Assembly (NCBI GenBank): GCA_005880445.1
Contig: VBGJ01000028.1
Location: 1-32,532, forward strand
Source of the DNA: Chloroflexota bacterium
GTDB lineage: Bacteria > Chloroflexota > Dormibacteria > Aeolococcales > Aeolococcaceae
Direction: 5' to 3'
Length of the DNA: 32,532 nt
In this document: positions 7,547 through 15,288 of the stretch, piece by piece
How positions within the stretch are numbered: position 1 is the stretch's first letter
How the letters are laid out: every line of letters starts with the position of its first letter
Position numbers and translations under genes: made by a program
The notes under the pieces: model-generated
Seen by the model: the letters and a program-made list of their open reading frames with translations, nothing else
Database searches by the model: none
Told to the model about the DNA's origin: nothing

Positions 7547-10500
7547 CTATCCGGCGGCGCGAGACTCCGCGCGGCGCAGCCCGACGACGACGCCGCCCTC
7601 GAGCTGCACGTCAGCCTCGAAGCGCACACCGAGCACCGAGCTGACGCCGTCTGCATCGATGGTGACGCCCCACAGGATGTCCGCTGCGGCCATCGTGATG
7701 TGGTTGTGGGTGACGATGATGAACTGCTGCAACTCCGCGAGCCGGCGCAGCAGGCGGGTGAAGCGCACCACATTGCTGTCGTCGAGCGCAGCGTCAACTT
7801 CGTCGAACACGTAAAACGGGCTCGGGTTGACCTGCTGAAGGGCGAGCACGGTGGCGAGCGCGGTCATCGACCGCTCACCGCCCGACAACAGCCGCAGCGG
7901 GCACAACCGCTTTCCCGGCGGTTGCGCGAGGATCTCGACCCCTGGGCGGCGCTCCGCGACTTCCGCGATCGACTCCTCGTCTGCATCATCGACCACCGGC
8001 TCCTCGAGCCGCAGCGTCGCCTTGCCGCCCGGAAAGAGCTCGGCAAACAGTTGCTGAAAGTGGAAGGAAACTGCGCCGAAGACGGCATCGAACCGCCGCT
8101 CCAGATCTCCGGCTAGCCGGCGCGTGAGCGTGTGGATGTCATCGCATGCGGCGCCGATGTCGTCGCGATGAATGCGCACCGCGGTAACGCGCGCTTCTAG
8201 CGAAGCGTGTTGCTCGGGCGCGAGCGCGTTGACCAGACCGAGCGCGGTAATGCGTCGCTCGAGGCGCACGATCTCGCGCTCCGCCCGATCCATCGCCTGC
8301 GGATCCCACTCGACGGCATCGTCGTCGGCCTCGCCGCGCACCGCCTCGGCGAGCCGCGCGACGCTAGCCTCGGCGTCCGACACCTCGGCGAGCGCAGCCG
8401 TTCGCTCGTCCTCGGCGCGAGCCACGCTCACCGCGACCTCCGCGTGCTCCGCCTCGAGGGCGATCACCGCCCGCTCCAGGTCCGGCAGCGGCACCGAGCT
8501 TGCGTCGAGCGCGGCGCGCGCGACGTCGACTGCCGCCCGCTCGACCACGGCAGACCCACGGGCCGCACGACCCATGACCAGCGCGGCCAGTGCATACGAC
8601 TCGGCATCCACCACGCGAAGCTCGGCGGCCGCGACGCGAGCTCGGGCGCTCTCCATGAGGCGATCGGTGTCCTGCGACGGCTGCGCGAGGGATCCGCGTC
8701 TGCGAGCCGCGTCGATCTCGATCAGGACTCGCTGCCGGGTCTCCGCGGCCGCACCGCCGGCGGCGCGAGCCGCCGCTGCAGCCTGCTCCAGGCGCCGCCT
8801 CGCATCACCCGCGCCGGCGATCGCGGCCGAGGCCTCGGCTGCCGCCGACTCGGCACGACGCTTCGCTTCTCGCTCCCGGGCTGCGAGCTCGAGCGGCTCA
8901 GCCGGCCTTCCACCACCGCGTATCCCCGCCACGCTCACCACGCGTCCGTCGGGAAGCACGGCGACTCTGGCGCCGGCGGCGAGTGCGGCTCGCCCCGACT
9001 CGAGGCTGTCCGCGAACCACACGCCGTCGAGCAGACGGATGATCGCGTCGAGTGCATCCGGGGAGGCATCGATTGCCGAAGCCGCGCTGCGCCACGGCGC
9101 GGGGACCCGCCCGGCGGCACCGGGCAGGGTGTGGCTCAGGGCAAAGAGCTCCTCGCGGGGGCCGGCGGTGTCGAGATACTCGGCGGCGCCGTCCACGTCG
9201 TCCACGAGCCACGCACCGAGGTGGCCCTCGAGCGCCGCGGCCACCGCGGTCGCGTCGCGTTCATCGCGGACCGAGATGCTGTCGACCAGTCTGCGACCGT
9301 TGAGCGAGCCCTCGGCGACAGCACGTGCCACACCTCCCTCGGCGCCGATGGCGCCGGCGACGAGCCCGCGCAGCATCGCCGCCTCGGCCAGCGCGCTGCG
9401 AGCTTTCTCTGAGGTCGCGTCCACGTCCGCTTGTGCCGCGTTGACCTCGTCCCATGCGTGGTCGACGGCCGCCTGAGTCCGCGCGAAGGCGTCGTCGGCG
9501 TCCGCGGCGCTGGGGCCCGGGCCGTCGTCGCTTGCAGGAGCTGCTCGTTCCCCGTCCGGCTCCGATGGCGGGACGAGCTGCGCCGGTTCGACCGCCAACA
9601 GGTCGGCACGGGCGGACTCGAGCTCCGCGTTCGCGATCGCGCGCTGCAGGACCGCGCTGCGCAACCTGTCTGCCAGGCGGCGCGCCTCGCCGTCGGCGCG
9701 CTCGACCGAGAGACGGGCCTCCTCGAGGCGAGCAGCGGCATCGTCGCGGGCAGCCCGCGCCTGCTCGAGCCTTTGCCGCTCGCCCCCGGCGCGACCGGCG
9801 AAGGCAGCGTCTGCCTCGGTGGCGGCCTCGAGCCGTGACGAGGCTTGCTCCAGCCGCCGGCGCGCCTGCTTCAGGCCGCCGCGAGCCGCCCGCCACTCCT
9901 CGCGAGCCAGGCTGCCCCTCAGCTCCGCCAGGCGCGTGGTGGCGTTCCGCTGCTCCAGAGCCGCCGTCGCTTGCTGAGCGAGCTCCTCGAGACGCGGCTC
10001 CGCGTCACCGAGCAGATCGTGCATGCGGCTCAGGGCGATCTCGGCTCGGCCCAGCCGGCTCAGCGTCTCCTCGCACGCCGCTCGCAAGCCGCGAACCCCG
10101 GCGGCTTGCTCGACCAGCGCCCGGCGTTGCGCCGGCGACGCCTCGATGATGGAGTCGATGTCGTTCTGGGCGACGACCGCATATCCGTTCTGGGTCAGCC
10201 CGGTGTTACCCAGGAGCCGCTCCAGGTCGCGGAGCCGGACGCGCTCCCCATTGATGCGAAATTCGGTGTCGTGGGCCGCGCGCACGACGCGGCGGGTGAC
10301 CGCCACCTCCGGATCCTCGGTGGCAAGCCTTCCCTCCTCGTTGTCGATGACGATCTCCACCTCAGCCAGGTTGACGCGCTGCCGCCGGCCCCCGCCGGCG
10401 TACACCACCTCGTCCATGCGCTGGCCCCGGAGCTCGCGGGCATTCGTCTCCCCGAGCGCCCACCGCACGGCATCGACGAGATTGCTCTTGCCACTGCCGT

Positions 10501-10597
10501 TGGGTCCGACGATGGCAGTGATCCCGCGGTCGAACGTCACCTCGGTACGCGACGCGAACGTCTTGAACCCGGAGACGACGACGCGGCGCAGTCTCAT
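7547..10597 (-). CDS. smc: Chromosome segregation ATPase SMC (short form)
   Basis: SMC forms condensin-like complexes with ScpA and ScpB that organise the chromosome. The head is split as expected. The N-terminal part has FKTFASRT, Walker A GPNGSGKSN (about 31-39) and a Q-loop region AVVAQNDIDSIIEASP. The C-terminal part has LSGGERSMTALA (904-915) and Walker B FYVFDEVDAALDD (926-938). Between them are two coiled-coil arms, very rich in Ala, Arg and Glu, and a hinge around residues 420-580. At 1016 residues it is shorter than the usual 1150-1190, chiefly in the arms. It has its own candidate promoter and lies in the common rnc-smc-ftsY order. Confidence 0.95.
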   Translation of the reverse strand: MRLRRVVVSGFKTFASRTEVTFDRGITAIVGPNGSGKSNLVDAVRWALGETNARELRGQRMDEVVYAGGGRRQRVNLAEVEIVIDNEEGRLATEDPEVAVTRRVVRAAHDTEFRINGERVRLRDLERLLGNTGLTQNGYAVVAQNDIDSIIEASPAQRRALVEQAAGVRGLRAACEETLSRLGRAEIALSRMHDLLGDAEPRLEELAQQATAALEQRNATTRLAELRGSLAREEWRAARGGLKQARRRLEQASSRLEAATEADAAFAGRAGGERQRLEQARAARDDAAARLEEARLSVERADGEARRLADRLRSAVLQRAIANAELESARADLLAVEPAQLVPPSEPDGERAAPASDDGPGPSAADADDAFARTQAAVDHAWDEVNAAQADVDATSEKARSALAEAAMLRGLVAGAIGAEGGVARAVAEGSLNGRRLVDSISVRDERDATAVAAALEGHLGAWLVDDVDGAAEYLDTAGPREELFALSHTLPGAAGRVPAPWRSAASAIDASPDALDAIIRLLDGVWFADSLESGRAALAAGARVAVLPDGRVVSVAGIRGGGRPAEPLELAAREREAKRRAESAAAEASAAIAGAGDARRRLEQAAAAARAAGGAAAETRQRVLIEIDAARRRGSLAQPSQDTDRLMESARARVAAAELRVVDAESYALAALVMGRAARGSAVVERAAVDVARAALDASSVPLPDLERAVIALEAEHAEVAVSVARAEDERTAALAEVSDAEASVARLAEAVRGEADDDAVEWDPQAMDRAEREIVRLERRITALGLVNALAPEQHASLEARVTAVRIHRDDIGAACDDIHTLTRRLAGDLERRFDAVFGAVSFHFQQLFAELFPGGKATLRLEEPVVDDADEESIAEVAERRPGVEILAQPPGKRLCPLRLLSGGERSMTALATVLALQQVNPSPFYVFDEVDAALDDSNVVRFTRLLRRLAELQQFIIVTHNHITMAAADILWGVTIDADGVSSVLGVRFEADVQLEGGVVVGLRRAESRAAG

Positions 10598-10604
10598 CCG
10601 CCCG

Positions 10605-10634
10605 ATTCTGCCCGCGATCGTGTGGTCACGTCAA
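10605..10634 (-). promoter_or_regulatory. Candidate smc promoter, possibly leaderless
   Basis: TTGACG (10629-10634) and CAGAAT (10605-10610) are separated by 18 bp on the minus strand. The -10 box ends 7 nt before the smc ATG, so transcription would begin at or next to the start codon. No Shine-Dalgarno sequence is visible, which fits a leaderless message. The -35 overlaps one of two identical palindromes. The -10 matches consensus at 4 of 6 positions. Confidence 0.55.
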
Positions 10635-10673
10635 CATGTTGCGCCACGCGCGTCTCCTGCATACAACATGTTG
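10632..10673. repeat. Tandem identical 10-bp palindromes in the rnc-smc gap
   Basis: CAACATGTTG occurs at 10632-10641 and again at 10664-10673. Each is a perfect palindrome, and on the plus strand each is followed by GCG. The centres are 32 bp apart, close to three helical turns, so dimers on both would face the same side of the DNA. The copy nearer smc overlaps the candidate -35 box. This looks like a binding-site pair for an unidentified regulator or chromosome-associated protein. Confidence 0.65.
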
Positions 10674-10676
10674 CGA

Positions 10677-11780
10677 TCATTCCGCCGGCCGCGGTTTGCC
10701 GCCGCGGCCACGACCACCACGCCGTCCACGGCGGGTCCGCTTCTTCACCGCCGGCTGCGGCGGCGGCGGTGGCTCTGCGGTGCGACGGCCCACCAGGGCC
10801 TCAGCCGCCGAGCGGAGCGCCGCCACGAGTCCCCGTCGCAGCGGCACCGCGGTGGGAGAGGCAGCCTCCGTCGGCGCCCGGGCGGCAGGTCGTCGCGACG
10901 CGCCCCCGCGCCGGCGCCCTTGCTGCACCGCGCTTGCGCCGCGATCGGCGGCGACTTCGGCGACGCGGCGGCGTACGCGGGCGGGCTCTTCCGCGGCGCC
11001 GCGGGCCGCGGCGCGTGCCGCACCTGCCGCCGCAGCCGCCGGAGCGGGCTTGCGCAGCTTGGCGATGCGTTCCAGCGCGTCATGCGCGGCGGACTGCTCG
11101 GCTGCCTGCTTGGTTCGCCCCCTCCCGGTACCGGCCACCTTGTCCCCGAGCACCGCTTCGGCCTGGTACTCACGGTTGTGCCCCGGCCCGGCGAGTGGGC
11201 TAACCCGGTAACGGGGGGTGTCGCCGGTCCGCTCCTGAGACACCTCCTGCAGGCGGCCCTTGAAGTTCTCGTCGCTCCATTCGGCCAGGTCGCCGATGTT
11301 CTGCAGAAACACCTTCGACGCCGCGCGGTAGCCCTGGTCGAGGAAGATCGCGCCGATCAGAGCCTCGAAGGCATTGGCCAGAAGCGACGGCAGGGCGCGC
11401 GCCCCGGTCTTGGCCGCGCCGCGGCCGACGAGGAGCGTCGACCCCAGCTCGAGACGTTCCGCGAGACGCGCGAGCGACGTCGTGTTGACCAGCGCAGCCC
11501 GGAGCTGTGTCAGCTGCCCTTCGTCGTAGACCGGGAAACGGCGGAACAGGTAATCGCCGACGACGAGCTCGAGCACCGCGTCACCGAGATACTCGAGGCG
11601 CTCGTTGTCGTGCCCGGGGCCGCTCGGCTCTCCACGCTCGTTGTTCCACGACGCGTGGGTCATAGCCTCACGAAGCAACTCGGGCCGCCGAAAGCGGATG
11701 CCGGCGCGCTCCTGCAGGGCGTCGAGCCGCGCCGACTCCTCGGGTGTGAGCCCAGGTGGGGCGGACCCTACCGGGGCCAG
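10677..11780 (-). CDS. rnc: Ribonuclease III with long basic C-terminal tail
   Basis: RNase III cuts double-stranded RNA during rRNA and mRNA processing. The catalytic domain shows LREAMTHASWNNE, the signature NERLEYLGDAVL (59-70) and LLANAFEALIGAIFLDQG (133-150). Here Asn136 stands where the metal-binding Asp is normally found; Glu139 is present. A dsRNA-binding domain fills about 172-242. A further 125 residues of Ala, Arg and Pro end in RGG-type repeats; the family is normally 220-250 residues. No ATG, GTG or TTG precedes the conserved core after the acpP stop. I use CTG at 11780, 2 nt after that stop. TTG at 11678 would cut into the domain. Confidence 0.9.
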   Translation of the reverse strand: MAPVGSAPPGLTPEESARLDALQERAGIRFRRPELLREAMTHASWNNERGEPSGPGHDNERLEYLGDAVLELVVGDYLFRRFPVYDEGQLTQLRAALVNTTSLARLAERLELGSTLLVGRGAAKTGARALPSLLANAFEALIGAIFLDQGYRAASKVFLQNIGDLAEWSDENFKGRLQEVSQERTGDTPRYRVSPLAGPGHNREYQAEAVLGDKVAGTGRGRTKQAAEQSAAHDALERIAKLRKPAPAAAAAGAARAAARGAAEEPARVRRRVAEVAADRGASAVQQGRRRGGASRRPAARAPTEAASPTAVPLRRGLVAALRSAAEALVGRRTAEPPPPPQPAVKKRTRRGRRGGRGRGGKPRPAE

Positions 11781-11782
11781 CG

Positions 11783-12031
11783 CTACGACGCGGCCCCCAC
11801 CTTCTCCTGGATGTAGTCCCAGGCCTGCCCCACCGTTGCGATCTTCTCGGCGTCCTCGTCGGAGATCTCCATCTGGTACTCCTCCTCGAACGCCATGATC
11901 AGCTCGACCAGGTCGAGGCTGTCCGCGTTCAGGTCCTCGACGAACGACGCCTCCGGAGTCACCTGCTCCGGCTCGACGCCGAGCTGGTCGGCGACGATCG
12001 CCTTGAACCTGTCGTAGCTGAAGTCTGGCAT
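11783..12031 (-). CDS. acpP: Acyl carrier protein
   Basis: This acidic 82-residue protein carries the DSL motif (residues 37-39 in [19 protein letters not shown]). Ser38 receives 4'-phosphopantetheine and carries growing acyl chains. ATG at 12031 is preceded by AAGGA at a normal distance. fabD-fabG-acpP-rnc is a classic order. Longer in-frame extensions upstream have no ACP character. Confidence 0.97.
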   Translation of the reverse strand: MPDFSYDRFKAIVADQLGVEPEQVTPEASFVEDLNADSLDLVELIMAFEEEYQMEISDEDAEKIATVGQAWDYIQEKVGAAS

Positions 12032-12313
12032 CGGGGTTTCCTTCTTTTGTCGCAGCGGCTTCCGTGGAATTCTGACTGGAAACGATAGCGTCGGGTTTGG
12101 GGGGGCGCCACGCAAACGGACCAGACGCACCGTCGACGACCGGGGCGGCCTCCGGCGGGCGCGCCTGGGGTCCTGCCTCCGGATTCTTCGCGGCCGGCGG
12201 GCGCCGTCCGCTGCGCCGTGGTGGCTGACGCACATCCGCTCCGGCATCGGCATCGACCGGGGCAGACGTGGGGTCGGGTCTCGGAGGCGGCACGATCTCG
12301 TCCAATTCTATGG
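12032..12313 (-). other. fabG-acpP intergenic stretch without a convincing gene
   Basis: These 282 bp separate fabG from acpP in an otherwise tightly packed cluster. A minus-strand open frame begins at TTG 12305, 9 nt after the fabG stop, and encodes a Pro/Ala/Arg-rich sequence. It continues through acpP in another frame into rnc. It has no recognisable family, poor start signals and a composition expected from GC-rich non-coding DNA. The stretch probably holds the acpP leader and perhaps a promoter, but no clear -35/-10 pair was found. Confidence 0.5.
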
Positions 12314-13066
12314 TCAGGCTCCCAGCCCGCCATCAACGTGCAGCACATGCCCGGTGATGTACGACGCCCCGGGTGAGACGAGGAACGCGATCGCCGCGGC
12401 GACTTCCTCTGCCGTACCCATCCGTTGCATGGGCACCGCGGCAACCGCCGCCTGACGCGCCGGCTCGGCAAGCGACGCTGTCATCTCCGTTTCGATGAAG
12501 CCCGGCGCCACACCGTTGACCGTGATGTCGCGCGTCGCCACCTCGCGGGCGAGCGACTTGGTGAGACCGACCAACCCGGCCTTCGCCGCGGAGTAGTTCA
12601 CCTGACCGGCGTTGCCCATCACACCTGACACGCTGGACACGTTGACAATGCGCCCGAAGCGCTTGCGAAGCATCGGGCGCAACGCGGCGCGGCATATGTA
12701 AAAAACCGCGGTGAGATCGACTGCAATCACGTCGGCCCAATCGTGATCACGCAGCCGAACGGCGAGGCCATCGCGAGCGATTCCCGCATTGTTGACAACA
12801 ATGTCTAAAGCTCCCAGCTCGGTCACTGTCCGTTCCACCAGTCCGGCAGCCGCCGTGGCGTCGCTCAGGTCCGCCGCAAGCAGGACGGCGCGCGCACCAT
12901 GTTCGCGCACCTCGGACGAAACCCGCTCCACCTCTTTGATACCGCTGCCATACGCGAGCGCGACATCCGCCCCGGCCGTGGCGAGCGCTACGGCCGTTGC
13001 GCGACCGATACCACGGGAGGCGCCGGTTACGAGCGCCGTCCGCCCCGACAGAAAGCGCTCGCTCAC
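12314..13066 (-). CDS. fabG: 3-oxoacyl-[acyl-carrier-protein] reductase FabG
   Basis: FabG reduces 3-oxoacyl-ACP with NADPH in fatty-acid elongation. The 250-residue short-chain dehydrogenase has TGASRGIG near the N-terminus, DIVVNNAGIARDGL, the catalytic Ser in VNVSSVSG, the catalytic Tyr-Lys pair in YSAAKAGLVGLTKSLARE and the C-terminal YITGHVLHVDGG. These are FabG-type details rather than generic SDR. GTG at 13066 overlaps the fabD stop (GTGA) and gives a normal length. Confidence 0.95.
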   Translation of the reverse strand: MSERFLSGRTALVTGASRGIGRATAVALATAGADVALAYGSGIKEVERVSSEVREHGARAVLLAADLSDATAAAGLVERTVTELGALDIVVNNAGIARDGLAVRLRDHDWADVIAVDLTAVFYICRAALRPMLRKRFGRIVNVSSVSGVMGNAGQVNYSAAKAGLVGLTKSLAREVATRDITVNGVAPGFIETEMTASLAEPARQAAVAAVPMQRMGTAEEVAAAIAFLVSPGASYITGHVLHVDGGLGA

Positions 13067-13998
13067 GACGCGGTCGTCTCCACCGCCGCAAGACCGCGCG
13101 CGCCATCCAGCGTTCCGACCGACACGGCGCGTACGTCGGGGGAGATGCGCCGAGCCAGCCCGGTGAGGACGGTTCCCGGCCCGAGTTCGACGAGAGACTC
13201 TGCTCCGAGTCCGACCATGCGGCGAACAGAATCGTCCCAACGAACCGGTTCCGTCAGCTGCCGCCGGAGCCGCTCCCGAAGCGTGTTCGCGTCGTACGCC
13301 GGCTCGGCGTCCACGTTGCAGACGACAGGAACACGCGGATCGGTCAGCGCGATGGCATCGAGTGCCGCGGCGAAACGTTCGGCCGCTTCGGCCATGAGCG
13401 GGGAATGGAACGCACCGCTGACGTTCAGCGGCACCACCCGACGCACACCGCGTTCTCGGGCCAGCGACGAGGCAGCAGCAACGCCGTCCTTGGTGCCACT
13501 GACCACGACCTGTCCTGGTGCGTTGAAGTTGGCGAGCACCACCACCTCACCGGTCGCGCGTCGCGCTTCGTCGCAGACCTCCATGACATCTGCCGCGTCC
13601 ATGCCGAGGAACGCGCTCATCGTCCCGTGGCGCATCGCCGCCATGGCACGCCCGCGCTCCACGACGAGCCGCATGGCGTCTCCGGCCGGCAGCGCGTCCG
13701 CGGCGACACACGCGGCATACTCGCCGACGCTGTGACCGGCGACGGCGACGACGTCAGAGCCGGATGAGAGCTCTGCTTGGAGCACGCACTCGACTGCCAG
13801 CAGTGCCGGCTGTGCGACTTCGGTCGGTCGCAGCGATGCATCGTCCCCGTGCGCGAGAACGTCCGACAGCTGAAGGCCGAGACGCGATGCCTCGTCGAGA
13901 AGCTCGCGCGCAAGAGGTGTCTCGAGAATGCCGCCGGACGCCATTCCCGCCGCTTGGCTGCCCTGCCCTGGAAAGCAGAGAGCGATGCGCGCGGTCAG
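13063..13998 (-). CDS. fabD: Malonyl-CoA:ACP transacylase FabD (apparent CTG start)
   Basis: FabD loads malonate onto ACP. Counting from CTG 13998 the 311-residue protein contains FPGQGSQ (9-15), the nucleophile elbow GHSVGE with Ser90, and the catalytic His198 in GAFHSPLM. The first ATG, at 13944, would remove the conserved GQGSQ oxyanion motif. The frame is closed by TGA at 14020-14022, and no ATG, GTG or TTG lies between that stop and 13944. CTG at 13998, 7 nt after the rpmF stop, is the best candidate and restores the usual length. The gene overlaps fabG by 4 nt. No fabH or plsX lies nearby. Confidence 0.92.
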   Translation of the reverse strand: MTARIALCFPGQGSQAAGMASGGILETPLARELLDEASRLGLQLSDVLAHGDDASLRPTEVAQPALLAVECVLQAELSSGSDVVAVAGHSVGEYAACVAADALPAGDAMRLVVERGRAMAAMRHGTMSAFLGMDAADVMEVCDEARRATGEVVVLANFNAPGQVVVSGTKDGVAAASSLARERGVRRVVPLNVSGAFHSPLMAEAAERFAAALDAIALTDPRVPVVCNVDAEPAYDANTLRERLRRQLTEPVRWDDSVRRMVGLGAESLVELGPGTVLTGLARRISPDVRAVSVGTLDGARGLAAVETTAS

Positions 13999-14005
13999 AC
14001 GCTGC

Positions 14006-14182
14006 CTACTCGGTCTCGATCACCTCGCGCCCGTGATAGTGGCCGCAGTTCGGACAGACGCGATGCGGGGGTCGCGGCTGGCGGCACTGCGGGCAGGGCA
14101 CGAGTGCGGGCAGTGACAGAGCGTGGTGGGAGCGACGGAAGTCGCGGCGGCGCTTTGAGATGCGTTGTTTGGGGAGCGGCAT
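14006..14182 (-). CDS. rpmF: 50S ribosomal protein L32 (zinc-ribbon type)
   Basis: This 58-residue bL32 starts MPLPKQRISKRRRDFRRSHH, and two CxxC pairs (CPQC and CPNC) form a zinc ribbon. It closes with CGHYHGREV, as in the family. GGAGG lies just upstream of ATG 14182. In many bacteria rpmF follows a DUF177 gene and precedes plsX. Both are missing here, and fabD follows directly. Confidence 0.95.
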   Translation of the reverse strand: MPLPKQRISKRRRDFRRSHHALSLPALVPCPQCRQPRPPHRVCPNCGHYHGREVIETE

Positions 14183-14251
14183 GATGCCTCCGGGAGAATC
14201 GCCCGCAATCGCGAGAGCGCGCGCGAGCACGGGGCCAGTATACCGGCTTCG

Positions 14252-14791
14252 TCACCGCCGCTCTCGACGCTCACGATGCCGAGCGTCCGGCGGCACCGGG
14301 AGCGTCTCGATACCCTTGCGCACGGTCGTGACCGCGCGCATCAGGTGCTCCTCCAGCCGCAGCATCACGTCGCGTGCGTAGGTGTCGGCTTCAGCCCGGG
14401 TCACGGAAGCGCGCTCCTCGGCCTCGGCGACAAGGGCGTCTGCATGCGCCCTGGCTTGAGCGGTGACGGCGTGCTCAGCGACGAGTGCGGCGGCGCGGTC
14501 GCCCGACTCGCGGAGCAACCGCTCAGCCTCTTCCTCGGCGTGCCGAAGCGTGCGCTCCGCCTCCTCCTCCGCGGTGGCGATGATGCGCTCGCGGTCCTCC
14601 AGCGTGTGCCGCGCCTGCACCAGCTCGTCCGGCAGGCCCAGGCGAATGCGATCGACGAGCTCGAGTGTCTCGTCCTCGTTGACGACGACATTTGCGCTCA
14701 GCGGCAGCCGCCGGGCGGCGGTCACCACGTCCTCGAGCTGGTCGACCAGCTCGAGCACACTCACCGGTTCGTGGACTTCCATGGTTGTCAT
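14252..14791 (-). CDS. SepIVA/DivIVA-like coiled-coil protein
   Basis: This 179-residue protein resembles the mycobacterial septation protein SepIVA. The N-terminal segment (VLELVDQLEDVVTAARRLPL, then ETLELVDRIRLGLPDELVQAR) matches the start of that family. A long Ala/Glu/Arg coiled coil follows (about 58-150, AEEEAERTLRHAEEEAERLL). The C-terminal DTYARDVMLRLEEHLMRA resembles SepIVA's YVDNKLAEFEEFL region. It is shorter than mycobacterial SepIVA (about 245), mainly in the coiled coil. The ATG overlaps the coaD stop as ATGA. A role in cell-envelope growth or septation is inferred from the family. Confidence 0.75.
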   Translation of the reverse strand: MTTMEVHEPVSVLELVDQLEDVVTAARRLPLSANVVVNEDETLELVDRIRLGLPDELVQARHTLEDRERIIATAEEEAERTLRHAEEEAERLLRESGDRAAALVAEHAVTAQARAHADALVAEAEERASVTRAEADTYARDVMLRLEEHLMRAVTTVRKGIETLPVPPDARHRERRERR

Positions 14792-15288
14792 CTGCTGCTC
14801 CCATCGAGACCGAATTTTCGTCGCATCGCCGCCACGCTGACGGGTGGTGCCACGTCGTCGACGCTGCCGCCCAGACGGCAGACTTCCTTGATGATCGACG
14901 ACGAGATGAACACATTGGAGAAGGACGTCATCAGGAACACCGTGTTCACGTCCGCGTTGAGCCGGCGATTCATCAGCGCCATCTGAAACTCGGACTCGAA
15001 GTCCGAGATCACTCGCAGACCTCGCACGATGGCGATCGCGCCCATGGAGCGAGCGAAGTCGACCGTGAGACCTTCGAAGCTGGTCACTTCGACCGAGGGC
15101 CGCTCGCCGATGGCGGCACGCAGCAGGTCGACCCGCTCCCGTGCGCTGAAGAGCGGCGCCTTGTCAGGGTTCTCGAGCACGCCCACGACCACGTGATCGA
15201 ACATCACCGACGCACGGTCGAGGATGTCGAGATGACCCAGGGTGACGGGATCGAAGCTCCCTGGATAGACCGCGACACGCCGGCTCAC
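14788..15288 (-). CDS. coaD: Phosphopantetheine adenylyltransferase CoaD
   Basis: CoaD adenylylates 4'-phosphopantetheine in coenzyme A synthesis. The 166-residue protein has the nucleotidyltransferase motif YPGSFDPVTLGHLDI (T/HxGH at TLGH), RGLRVISDFESEFQMALMN and the C-terminal signature FISSSIIKEV. The GTG start overlaps the rsmD stop (GTGA), and the rsmD-coaD pairing is very common. CoA and phosphopantetheine also serve the acpP and fabD products of the same cluster. Confidence 0.97.
   Translation of the reverse strand: MSRRVAVYPGSFDPVTLGHLDILDRASVMFDHVVVGVLENPDKAPLFSARERVDLLRAAIGERPSVEVTSFEGLTVDFARSMGAIAIVRGLRVISDFESEFQMALMNRRLNADVNTVFLMTSFSNVFISSSIIKEVCRLGGSVDDVAPPVSVAAMRRKFGLDGSSR

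Noticed and set aside
10023-11816. A 597-codon plus-strand open frame opposite rnc and the start of smc
   Set aside because: Antisense to conserved RNase III and SMC motifs, with no recognisable protein features.
11783-12305. Upstream extension of the rnc frame through acpP to TTG 12305, giving a 542-residue protein
   Set aside because: It would wholly overlap the certain acpP gene in another frame; the extra sequence is low-complexity and not conserved.
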